Shown here piece after piece: positions 43,099-53,561 of a stretch of 64,000 nt of DNA. The DNA lies in assembly GCA_012184525.1 (NCBI GenBank), contig WOFQ01000010.1, positions 248,001 to 312,000 on the forward strand, in the 5' to 3' direction. Source of the stretch: Xenoacremonium recifei. Taxonomy: Eukaryota > Ascomycota > Sordariomycetes > Hypocreales > Nectriaceae. A program made the translations under genes and the position numbers. The notes under the pieces were generated by a model that did not search any database, had not been told where the DNA came from, and saw only the letters and a list, made by a program, of their open reading frames with translations. Each line of letters begins with the position of its first letter. The stretch's first letter is position 1.

Positions 43099-45293
43099 CT
43101 AAACTGGCGACAGTGGCGGCCCAGAAGAACGTCTTCTGAAGAGGAAATAGTCCCTCGACGTTGGGACTTCAAGGGTATTTCGCCGTCCGGGAGACCGACC
43201 TCTGGGCGAACCAGAGGGCGATTGAGATCCCGAATTTCGAGGCTTGTAAGCGCGCCGCTGTACAGGCATAGTGTTTGAACGGGGGCGATCTGAGGTTGAG
43301 GAGTACAGGGTCGAAGGACCAACACCGGCATCGGACACGGACCTTCCATCGCAACTGTTTCCTCTTGACCCAATCCTAGGCGTGCCCGCCTGTTGTAACA
43401 AGTTGTCATAATTGTCGCAGGTGCCTTGGAAATCGGGTCTTCGTTTGTCTTCGGAGGGTACAGCGGGATAACCCATGGCAGGACCGTTCCTGAACTCAGA
43501 CTGGTCTGCGTAATCAGCCATGGCGCTCCCAAGCCATTTCCCCGCCGCAACGAATGCCTCAGCCACCCGGAGTCTATTTCCAGGATCGAGAGGCTCTTCA
43601 GGTTTTTCGGACTCGGGATCGTTTGCTGAAGTTGTCGGGGTCAAGCTATGGGTGCTAGAATCAGAATCCTCAACGTTTGGGAAAGACTCTTCTTCCTCTT
43701 CTTGGACAGGTGACGTTGAAAGATACCCTGGCGCATAGTCGTCATGAGAAACCGTGATTTCTAAGCCGGAAGGCAATGGTGCTTTCGACATCAGGGAGCC
43801 TTGCTGCGAGATACGGCGGGGATTATCGTCAGGAGGGGGTGTGTGCTCAGATTCCTTTTTCACGATTTCAACCTTCTTAGCCATATACACGTAAAGGGAC
43901 CCAAAGACGGCAAGACCAGTAGCGACGATCGAAGACCATTGGCCTGACGACATGTTAGTTCACGTTGACCTCGTGAGAGAAGCTCAAGATTAGCCTACCG
44001 ATACTAGCCATTGGCTCTGTCTGATACCTGACTTGCGGGCTGAAGAAATTAATCTCACCGAATATGAGCATCGTGAGACCTGCGCCGCCGAATATGGGTA
44101 TCACAGCAATGCCAAGTTTGAAGGTGACCTTGTCATCCACATGTCGCATGGTCTTCCAGGTCGCTCCATTGGTCCCCTTGATCTTCTCCTCGTTTTCTTT
44201 CGAATTAAGCTCGAGAATGCGGTCTAACATGGACAGCAACCACAGGATCGTGTGGATGCAACCCCCCGCAGCAATCAAGGTGGCTGTGCCGAAAGTGAGG
44301 TTGTCGGGGGCCGGGATCACGTAAATGTTGTTAGCCGAACCACGGCGCATAGGAGAATATGGACCTTGACTCGTAGTGTCACATATCAGACCGCATGTCT
44401 CGCCGTAGGGGAATTTGCGAGGGTTCGAAGAAATCGGCGCGCCGTGTTGGGTTCTCGTGCAACCCACGGTGTCGATCCGAAAAAACTCAACGGTCAAACT
44501 GAGTAAACCTATTGTTCGAGGATCCAGATTAGAGACCAAGATCGCGGAGAGAGACAAATCTCGGAACTCACCGGCAAGAATGAGACCGGCCCAGATGAAG
44601 ATTACATTCCGCCCCCGCGTGTTGAAGTATGTCCGAGACAATCGAACGGTTACCGGAGCGGCCAGTATGCTGATAATACAAAGCTGAAATGCGCCAAAGA
44701 CATCCATATCGACGGCATCTATGTGGCACAAGGTCACGCGAGGTCAGTCACAGGCGTTTCCTCGGCGCAATCAAACGAGCGAGGAGAGCTTCTTTGGTAC
44801 TCACTCGGAACGTGAACCGCTGCTAGAGCAATGCCGTGGAGAGCCGCAACCGCGGGCAGAATCAGGGCTGCAGCAAGAAATGCGTGCCGCAGCCATTCCA
44901 CATTGCGAGCAAAGAGGCATGCCCCGATTAACACGTAGTATCTGCATTTTGGTGGGTATCCTGGTCAGTACTCGACAGATATTCGCAGGCGGGCTCAGTC
45001 GTGGAGTCGACAACTGCAGCTCACGATCATAGCCACGCTCACGATCCTCTAAAACCCCAATTCCACTCTACTAACGGATTCGCAGTGGAGTTGAAGGCCG
45101 GAGCGAGACGCGGCACAGGAACTTGGACTTACAGGTATCGCGATCCAGGCCCATATTGTCCCGAGACAGGCCAAGCGCAGATGACTTGCAGCTCGCTGCC
45201 CTCGCTGATTCCAACGGGTGAAGATACGTTGGTCTGCGCGGCAACGAGAGTCGGGACATCCAGCAGCAAGCCAAGCAGAGGAAGTGCTGGCAT
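43099..45293 (-). CDS. Signal-peptide-bearing multi-pass membrane protein of unknown function
   Basis: Exons are complement(45133..45293, 44805..44941, 44572..44718, 43999..44508, 43099..43943), giving 599 aa. The start gives a clear signal peptide (MPALPLLGLLLDVPTLVAA) and a short extracellular stretch with N-glycosylation sequon QTNVSS and CAWPVSGQYGPG. Several helices follow: YYVLIGACLF, FLAAALILPAVAALHGIALA, AFQLCIISILAAPVTVRL, VIFIWAGLILAG then LLSLTVEFF across a splice. A Cys-rich loop (VGCTR, GETCGLICD) and further helices follow, ending at WSSIVATGLAVFGSLYVY. The last 250 residues are cytosolic-like and Ser/Pro/Arg-rich, with basic repeats near the C-terminus. I recognise no family name; it looks like an uncharacterised fungal membrane-protein family. 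The 191-nt first intron is unusually long here. Confidence 0.8.
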
Positions 45294-46715
45294 GGCGGTT
45301 TGCCAAGCGTTGGCAGTGGAATGGATGCTTGGTATCAGTCACAAGTGGTCGATCTAGACAGGGAGAGTGTTGCTGCCGAGCATCAATGGTGAAGTCGTGA
45401 TAGAAGCTGGTAGCTCCACGTGTGGGCAATGGTCTCGTCTATTCGCTCGGTTGAAGAGAAGAATGGGTGGGAGGGAGGCATTGCCAAGTAGCTCGGTCAA
45501 CAAGAGGGAAAAGACTGACGGCGAGGCTGTTGCTGAGGACGGGGGGGTCAATCAGGTGAAGAGGCGGGCGCAGCTTGTGCTTTGAGGCTCTTGTAACCTG
45601 GGCAAGTTGGGCAGCTGCGCTCGTGCTCGCCCGTCCACCTCCTTCCTGTCGCAGCGTAAGACCTCATTTGGGAAGGAGGGACGGGGGGGAGTAAGGACGG
45701 GGGAATCCGCCCCCGGAGGTGCTGAGGCTGAAATGAGGTGCAAAGGGCACTGGATCAAGTAGCACAGGCCTCTGGAGCGCCAGAACGCGAGACCATTCCG
45801 CCCGGCTTCTGAGTAGCAGCGGGCGATCGCTCAGTAGGGCAAGACACAGCGAATCACAATCCCGGTTCGGCTCGAATCCTGGGGTAGCACCGCACAAGAC
45901 TCGATGTCCAGGCAACAGTTTAGGGACTAGCGGTTCACGGGACAAAGGGCCTCGCAGCGGCATGCACCGCCACGGTGGACTGCAGAATGCCATGCCAGTT
46001 GCCAGGCTTAGACCAACAAACGTCATGAGTTATTGCGCGCATTCCGGGTGATTCGTCGACAGATTGTGAGGTGGAGGGACGGGACTTGGCTGTTCTTAAA
46101 CGGCGGATTGCCCGAGGATCAAGAACTTGGCACTCCACCACCGCTGACCGATGTGCAATTGCTTGCCCGAGGCAGAATACCAAGTAAGCTGAACAGAGAC
46201 GCAAGGGACGGGACACATGCCCATCGCCTGTCAGCGCAGCAGCCACCCCAAATGTGAAGCCATCCTCACCTCAGTCAGCTCAGCTCAGCGCCGCAGCAGC
46301 ACGAGGTGTAATTCAACGAGAGCCCCGAACTGACGTAGTGGTAGTGTGCTAGTAACGCTCCCGTCTCCCCGCAGGTGGAGATTTTACAGGGCTGTGTCCG
46401 CCTTCTAGAGGCTTGGGAGAACATCGAACTCGCTGAGGCACCACCGAGGCACCTCAGCTTCCAATCAGCAGCCTCACCTCAGTGAATAGCCACGCTTAGC
46501 GGCAGGGCTTTCTGGAACAGGCAAGTGATTCTCTCCAACCCCGCTGCTTCCTCAACTGGAGGCTTGACACCCTTAAGCCTCCCGCCGTCATCTGGAAACT
46601 CTGATTTTACTCTCACCACCTACAGGTATCGACGTTTTACACGTCTTGCGACGACGTCCCGTCCCGTACTCGTGGCCACGCATTCGCTCCAGCCCGAGCG
46701 ACGCCTGCCATCGCA
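45294..46715. other. 1.4 kb intergenic region with tRNA-like relic
   Basis: No protein gene is supported. A tRNA-like block lies at about 45823-45885. Another stretch near 46335-46385 has a weak A-box-like sequence without a matching B-box. The rest is the promoter of the downstream permease. Confidence 0.5.
45823..45885 (+). other. Degenerate tRNA-like relic (A-box and B-box only)
   Basis: GCTCAGTAGGG resembles an A box (D-arm, invariant A14-G15 and GG), and GGCTCGAATCC at 45869-45879 resembles a B box (T-arm). The spacing between them is 43 nt, as in a tRNA. The D, anticodon and acceptor stems do not pair, so it is not a working tRNA. It may be a decayed tRNA or the head of a tRNA-derived SINE. 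Confidence 0.3.
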
Positions 46716-49099
46716 ATGGCAGGGAATTCCGATCCAATCGACTTGGATACCGACCAGATCCGATCGTGGCAATCTATACTCACGCTGATTGTCTTTGTCT
46801 TAACCAGTGAGTGCAGGGACCAATCCTATCAATCCAACCTTAGCCCGCCCGGCTTGAGCGGCCTGGAAGTGCAACTTCAGCTGACCCTCTGGTGCTTTCT
46901 GAAGACCTTAATGTGTTGTTCCCATACCACATACCAATATACGTTCCCCGTCGGGTGGTGCATGGCGGCCTCGACGCCCTCGCTGCTTTACGGGTGATAG
47001 CTCCTCGGTCGAGGAATCAAGATGCAGACAGCTCAAGTCAAGCAGCGCGTGGCAAGCGGGACTCTCTCGGTAGTGAAGAGAGTACCGAGAAACCAGTGCG
47101 CAAGTCGAACTACGTCAAGTTCAGGTTTCCAATGAATTTCGTCACTGCACCCCTCATTGCCGACCTATTCCTCCTTGCGCTCCAGGTCATTGGGAGAAAA
47201 GAGGTCCACGATGGCACTCTCGGTGCCAACCACATCTTCCCAATTGACATTATGGCCTTTTTTATTACCTTGGCCTACATCGCCATTTCCATCGATGCCT
47301 CAGGATTGATCAGATACCTGGCCTTCAAGGTTCTTCAATGGGGTGGCAATGTTGGTCACAGGTTATTCCTGTATCTCTACGCCTTCTTCTTCGGTCTTGG
47401 ATCGTTCATAGGGAACGATCCCATCATCCTTTCCGGGACAGCATTTCTTGCCTACATGACAAGAGTATCGAGCAACATTGTGCATCCAAGAGCATGGATC
47501 CATACCCAGTTTGCCATCGCCAACATCGCTTCCGCCATTCTTGTCTCGTCCAATCCAACCAATCTCGTTCTCGCTGGAGCATTCGACATCAAGTTCATCG
47601 TATACACCGCCAACATGATTGTGCCTGTCATTGTCACAGCCATTATTCTTTTCCCCTTCTTGCTCTACATCATTTTTGCCGATGAGAAGCTTATACCGCT
47701 ATCAATTACGATGCATGAGCTTGATGAGGCAGCCCAAAATAGGGCTCCAATCAACCCCAACATCCCTAACGCGAGAGGGGCTGCCGAGGAAGAAGAAGCC
47801 GAGCATCTGGACGACGCCCAAGGCAAACTTTTGTCTCTAGAAGAGATCATGAATCCCTTCCTCGACAAGGGAGGCGCGGCTTTTGGCTCAGTCATCATGG
47901 CCGTGACTCTGGTTACCATCCTTGCTCTCAATGCTGCAAGTCAGAGCACGGGTGAACATCCTGTCTTCTATGTGACATTACCCGCAGCCTTTGTCATGTT
48001 CTGCTGGGACCTTGGCTTTGGCTGGATACACCGTGAAGACACTCGCCGCATAGCTCAAGAAGGCCGAAGGGCCAAGCTTGAACATCAACAGCAGAGACAA
48101 GCTCAGCTGAAAAGGGAAGAGATCAAAAAGACCACAAGCATCCCAGATATTAAGTGTTCTCTGGATCAACCTCCGGCAGTTGTCGTATCGGATAACGATG
48201 ATGCAATTAGTCCTGCACCCAGTTCCCCGACAGACAAGTCGGTATCGGATCTTGCAGCGAGTACCGATCCCCTAAAGAAAGCTGAGCCGTCCAAAAATAC
48301 CGACAGCGAAGACAATGAGAAGACAAGTCCTGATGCCCCCTCGAGAGCCGGTGTACTTGGGACGACTATCGCCACCGATATCGACGTTGAGAAGCAACAT
48401 TCACGGAAAGAAGGCTCTGTCGCCCAGCCTACAAACCTTTGTAAAGCAGTAAAAGACCTCTACACATGGTTATCAGAGACTTTCCCCACAGTAATGACTG
48501 TTGCATCACACTTACCATTTGCCCTTGTACCCTTCGCTTTCTCAATGTTCGTTCTCGTTCAGGCGTTGGTGACTAAGGGCTGGGTTCCAGTCTTTGCGCA
48601 TGGATGGGATCATTGGGTGCGAAAGACAGGAACTGTCGGTGCTATCGGCGGCATGGGATTTCTCTCCGTTGTGCTATGCAATGTAAGTCTTATTCGCATG
48701 CACCCTCGGCACCTTCAAACGGGCTAACATATCGTTTACTAGTTCGCTGGCACCAATATTGGAACCACAATTCTTCTATCTCGCGTCATCCAGGCATGGC
48801 AAGAGATCCATCGCTTACCAGGTGCAAGTGGTATCACCGATAGGACTTTCTGGGCAACAGTGTACAGCATGGCGCTCGGCGTCAACTATGGTGCATTCAG
48901 CACGGCATTCAGTGCCGCGCTTGCCGGTCTCCTATGGAGGGACATTCTGGAGAGAAAGCATATCAAGGTCCGAGCCCTTGACTTTGCCCGCGTGAACCTC
49001 CCGATTATTACAGTCGCCATGATTGTTGGCTGTGTGGTTCTCGTAGGCGAGGTCTACATTATCAGGGGTAACTCTCCCTACTCAGGTGGAGGCCAATAG
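46716..49099 (+). CDS. ArsB/NhaD-superfamily ion permease
   Basis: This is a large membrane transporter of the arsenite/citrate/Na+-H+ antiporter superfamily. Exons are 46716..46806, 46905..48682 and 48743..49099 (741 aa). An N-terminal helix begins in exon 1 (WQSILTLIVFVLT) and is followed by LNVLFPYHIPIYVPRRV. The core has FVTAPLIADLFLLALQVIG, DIMAFFITLAYIAISIDASG, LYAFFFGLGSFIGNDPIILS, and TQFAIANIASAILVSSNPTN, the substrate/ion-binding loop pattern (SxNPTN) of this superfamily. A long hydrophilic loop of about 200 residues separates the two halves. The second half ends FAGTNIGTTILLSRVIQAW. It is too long for bacterial ArsB alone and fits fungal inorganic-anion permeases. The transported ion is not known. 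Confidence 0.88.
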
Positions 49100-49864
49100 C
49101 CATCTTTGACGACCAAGTCGAACCGAAGGGAATTTGAAGACGCCGTCACATCTAAGTGCCATTCAAGACGGGGCCTGATGTCATGACCTGGTCCCTTCCA
49201 ATTTTGAAACGTTGACAGCTCGATACAATATTCGTCGAAGGCCAAAATACTTCTGTGGTCTTCATTTCGACCACAAACACATGCCTTTAACGAGCTCTGA
49301 GCTCATCGGGTCTCACACCTACTTGAGGGTTACTAGCTTTAACGATGAATTTCACGGAATAACGAAGTATTGCGATTTGCTCATGGGCAGAAATGACGAG
49401 TCGCCATGTATGATAACGATAGGACCGAACATGGGAACAGGACACGTGGAGTTGAAGATGATTCAGAAATCGAGGCTTATATCGATTTGAGATGGATCTA
49501 TATAAATGCGTTCTTTTACGCGTTGGCTGACCTTGGATGAGGGTCAAGGGCTTTTGCTGGACACTCAAGGATCTTGGACGAATTTCCCTGATTAAAATAG
49601 ATTAGAGTAGATGACTTGCTAACGATATAACGCCACTTATTGCAAAAATCTGGAATAGAAGCTGGTTGCTTTGTTTATTTATGTTTAGTCGCCGTGACGA
49701 TCACCAGACACCTACAGGTTATCGGATTCATACGTAAAGCTTCCCTGCTTCCTCCAATCCATACAAGTTCAAAATATTGGCGTATAAAAACCGGAAAGCA
49801 TAAAACAATGTATGAATTTATATCTTCTATGATGAGTTTTGATGTGTTTTACAGATGAGTATCG
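49100..49864. other. Convergent 3' spacer
   Basis: Sequence between convergent genes, AT-rich toward 49560-49860. No gene is seen. Confidence 0.5.
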
Positions 49865-50722
49865 TCACCACTCTGTACAGTGGACGGTAGCAGTCCCGAG
49901 CGACCACATCTTGATCTGCCACTGAAGGGACTTGCTACCACAGAAGAGAATTTGCTTCTGTTCCTTCTCCAAGAGCACTTCAAGGTCGCCCTTTGTCATT
50001 CTACCAATGCGGAATACCAAGTTTCCTTGATGTTTTGCTCTTAGAGTGTCGAGCCGTGTGGTCCACCAAGACTCAGATTTCCCAGCTGGACGCCCTGTTG
50101 ACTCCTCGCCAGCAGTGACAAAGATATTTATCATCTGCCATTCTTTCGGCCTCAACATGCCCCTCTCAAGGACAAACTCGACAATGGCAAAGTCTTCACC
50201 GCGGATGCTCCATGAAAATGTTGACGCCGCGGCTCTCCCTAGCGAAGTCCATTCAGGGGCTGACGCTAGGGCAAGAAAGCATGCCATGCCGGTACCGCCA
50301 GCAACACAAGTCAACCCTGTAGACGCATCCAACACATCGTCTGATATTCCCTTCCCGACACCCACAAGTTCAGCCGTCAACGGCCCCTGTGGTCTCGGTA
50401 GTCCCAACAGCCCCGTGACGCGGCCATGACCAGCCAAGACAGCCAACGAACGGAGCCGCCCCTGCGCATCATGCTCAAGGTGACAAGGCGTCAGCGTGAG
50501 CCGACGATCCTCGTCGCTTAAGCTGCGGCTCCCGCCGATGGGGTCCAGATCCGGAGGGAGTTGCAGGGTGATGTGCTGCGAGGGGCGGATGGTCCGTTCG
50601 GCGTGGTCCAGGGCCAGAGAAAAAACGTGGAGGCTGATGCGGGGAGTCAGGCGGTGCGAGGATTGGAGCGTGAGGGTCATGGTGGTGACGGGCTTGTCAG
50701 CTTGGGGAGTCGGAGCGGCCAT
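49865..50722 (-). CDS. Ferredoxin-reductase-type FAD/NAD(P)-binding oxidoreductase
   Basis: This is a single-exon gene of 285 aa. The start at 50722 (MAAPTPQADKPVTTMTL) is preferred to an in-frame ATG at 51001. The upstream part is Arg/Gly-rich and unconserved-looking, and it overlaps the divergent promoter. The FAD-binding region contains SQHITLQLPPDLDP and DRRLTLTPCHLE. The NAD(P)-binding half has TCVAGGTGMACFLALAS (glycine-rich pyrophosphate loop) and ILFCGSKSLQWQIKMW near the end. It fits the flavin reductase domain of the FNR/phthalate-dioxygenase-reductase superfamily, without a fused ferredoxin or heme domain. The partner protein is not visible in the window. Confidence 0.75.
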   Translation of the reverse strand: MAAPTPQADKPVTTMTLTLQSSHRLTPRISLHVFSLALDHAERTIRPSQHITLQLPPDLDPIGGSRSLSDEDRRLTLTPCHLEHDAQGRLRSLAVLAGHGRVTGLLGLPRPQGPLTAELVGVGKGISDDVLDASTGLTCVAGGTGMACFLALASAPEWTSLGRAAASTFSWSIRGEDFAIVEFVLERGMLRPKEWQMINIFVTAGEESTGRPAGKSESWWTTRLDTLRAKHQGNLVFRIGRMTKGDLEVLLEKEQKQILFCGSKSLQWQIKMWSLGTATVHCTEW

Positions 50723-51286
50723 GGTGAGCCTCTGGGATGAGGGACAGGGGTGTAAGTGAGCCGAGGGCCATTGTTCCAGACTCTGGCCTACCACCTGACT
50801 TGTTATACCGCGCAAAGCCTCATATCGGAACTCCCTAGGTCCGCCAATTTGCTGGTCATGAGTGCTCTGAAAGGCGCCTCGGCAGTCAACTTCACGAGAA
50901 CAGGCCGCCGGCGGAACCCCCGCGCTCAGGATGGCGTCGTGGAAACCGCCTCCGCTAGTCTCTCCACGGGGGTTCCGTCTCGCGTTCCTCGTCCCCCACA
51001 AACTCCCACGACGCTCTGTCTAGCGAATGACGCTTCCCCACAGGCGTCGCGGAATGATTTCCACGGGACTGGAGACGGTGCTGGGGAAGATCCATCTTTT
51101 GCTCTGCTCGCGATGTGGCATGCGAGGGTGAAGAATAAATATCCCGGCGTCTTCCCCGGATATTGATGGTCGTGCCAGAGTGTGGGGTTTCTTTCTGTCT
51201 CGAAACAACTTGAGAGAGACTCAATTCGGTCCAACGACTTCACTTTGAAAAGTCTTCTTGATCGACAATTGTCAACGACGCACATC
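50723..51286. promoter_or_regulatory. Divergent promoter between reductase and sugar porter
   Basis: A shared 5' region of 564 bp. A TATA-like AATAAATAT lies near 51131-51139, upstream of the transporter. No repeats are seen. Confidence 0.4.
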
Positions 51287-53054
51287 ATGGCGACGGAAAC
51301 GAAGAGCGGCCCGGCCATGACCCTTTGGATGTTCATGAGCTGTGCTGTCTTCTCGATGGGTTCAATCTTCTGGGGGTATTTCATTCTATCCTTAACCGAG
51401 ACCACAAAATGTACTGACAGATCTTCAGCTACGACATTGGAATCATCAGCACGATCTACGTCGCCCCAGGCTTCAAAAAGTCGTTGCACAACCCCTCTTC
51501 TACCACCACAGGTCTCATCACGGCCATCTTCTCGGTCGGGCAGTTCTTCGGTTTCTCTATTCTCGCTGGTCCCGTCAACAACCGCTTCGGCCGTCGATGG
51601 GCTGGCGTCATCGGAGTGCTTGTTCTCTGTGTTGGCGCGGCCATCCAGACAGCGGCGGTCAACCTGGCCATGATGGTTATTGGACGTATTATTGCTGGTC
51701 TCGGCACGGGTATCGTCTCAACCGCTGTGCCGCTGTATCTGAGCGAGATTGCACCCGCAGCGCATCGTGGCATGTACGTTGCCTTTAACCAGGTCGGCAT
51801 TGTCTTTGGGTAAGCCCTGTGAAAACTCTATAAAATTCCAGAGTAACATACTTACAAAATACAGCATCTCATTGGCTTTCTGGGTTGGTTACGGCTATTC
51901 GTTCTGGAAGACTGGCAAGGGTGTCAACTTGGAATGGCGTCTTTCCACAGCAATGCAGTTCGTGCCGGCTCTCATCTTCATGTCCTGCGCTCCCCTGCTC
52001 CCTGAGAGGTAAGAAACGATGACGTTCAATTTACAGTCCCTAGACTAACAAGATTAGTCCTCGATGGCTCCTGGAGCATGATCGCGCTGAAGAGGCCGGC
52101 ATTGCCCTGACGAAATTCCGTGGCGCTTCTAACATCGTTGAGGTTCAAGCTGAGTTAGATGAGATCCACGCCAATATCCTCTGGCATAAAAAGCATTCCA
52201 TCACATCAGCGAAGGTGTTTGTGACGGAGAGCGCCCTGTGGTCGCGTCTCTGGCGTGCCTGGGCCTTGTCTTTCCTCCAGCAGATGAGCGGCGCCGCCGG
52301 TATTCGATACTACCTCCCGACCAACTTCATCGCGGCTGGCACTTCCAAAGACCTGAGCCTTCTCGCATCCGGTATTGATGGCACAGTGCAGGTTGTATGC
52401 ACGATTGGAGCCATGTTCTTAGTTGATAGGATTGGTCGCCGACACTCGCTCGGCATTGGTGCTGCTATCATGGCCTGGTGCTTGCTGGTAAGAGAGATTT
52501 AAGCTGATAACGAAACACAGCAGGCTGACTTGGATAGATCAATGGAGCACTCCAACTGGCGTATCCTAACCAGTCCAACTCCAGCGCCAACTACTGCAAC
52601 ATTTTCTTCATCTTCTTCTTCACTGTTGGTTGTAAGTAGTCATCCTCATCTAATTCTCTGAGTCGATCCCCTAACAACTTTCACAGACAGTATGGGCTTT
52701 GGTCCTTGTGCCTGGATTTACGCATCCGAAATCTTCCCTGCCAACTGCCGATCCAAGGGCCTCGGTCTCGCTGTTTCCGGCTCTTCGCTCGGTTCCATCA
52801 TTGTTGGTCAGGTGTGGCCCGTCGCGGTGGCGAACATCGGACCCAGAGTGTACTTCATCTTCATGGCATTCAACGTCTTCTCAGTCATTTTGGTTTACTC
52901 TTGCTACCCGGAAACAAGGAAGAAGACCCTGGAGGAGCTTGATTCGCATTTCGGCAAGCTCAACATTCACTCGGAGGATGAGGCGACCCCGAAGCAGATG
53001 CTGGATGGGGCGGAGCACGTCGAGGTGCATAGCGATAACAAGGACAAGGTCTAG
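51287..53054 (+). CDS. MFS sugar porter
   Basis: This is a 12-helix proton/sugar transporter of the sugar-porter family. Exons are 51287..51375, 51429..51809, 51865..52008, 52058..52487, 52538..52631 and 52687..53054 (501 aa). Motifs in order: YDIGIISTIYVAPGF in helix 1, NRFGRRWAGVIG after helix 2, GRIIAGLGTGIVSTAVPLYLSE, PESPRWLLEHDR after helix 6, VDRIGRRHSLG after helix 8, and the closing CYPETRKKTLEEL. The helix 7 signature reads QQMSGAAGIRYYLPTNF, where most sugar porters have an Asn (QQxxGxNxxxYY). That suggests a substrate other than plain hexose. It is divergent from the flavin reductase and 507 bp upstream of a Zn2Cys6 regulator on its strand. Confidence 0.94.
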
Positions 53055-53561
53055 ATTACATCGGTGTGAGACAGAGGTTGCTAGTTGTGTAGTCACTTGT
53101 ATGTCACGAAGAAGTCGAAAGAACGACTTCTTGTAATTAGGTTGTCTGAGTGGCTTTGGCTGAGTCCTCTTCAGTGCCGGACAATTCTCAGAAAATAAAG
53201 AAAATCTAGCCATTCAGGAACGCCCAGACCTTCAATTAAGCTGCATAAATTCTCGAGCATTTTTAACGCCGTGATCCTACCATGTGCGATGAAGGATATG
53301 AACCCTCATCTGACAGGATCCGTGGATACCATCGAGAGACTAGGTTCTGACAGCTCTCGCAAAGAATCCCTGTGACTTGAAAAAGTCGACACTAAGAAAA
53401 CCCCGCAGTGGACTCATTTCCCCGCTGAACAGGGAACAGGGAGGGGATTTAGGGCCTAGTTATAAGGTTGGCCTGCTCTATTAAAGACCATGCCGGCCTG
53501 GAAGCGCATCTCCAAGTCTCAAGCTTCACCACCCCGGCCCAAAGGCAACCATGTCGCCGAC
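53055..53561. other. Intergenic spacer / promoter of third regulator
   Basis: No gene is seen; only the promoter of the next gene. Confidence 0.5.

Noticed and set aside
45664..46026. Minus-strand frame with a plausible-looking peptide
   Set aside because: It overlaps the tRNA-like relic and has no domain; the similarity comes from that relic's reverse complement.
46335..46385. A tRNA-like stretch with TAGTGGTAG
   Set aside because: An A-box-like sequence is present, but there is no B box and the arms do not pair.
49865..51001. Starting the flavin-reductase gene at the first ATG (51001)
   Set aside because: The extra 93 residues are Arg/Gly/Ser-rich, overlap the divergent promoter and the presumed transporter leader, and precede a cleaner start at 50722.
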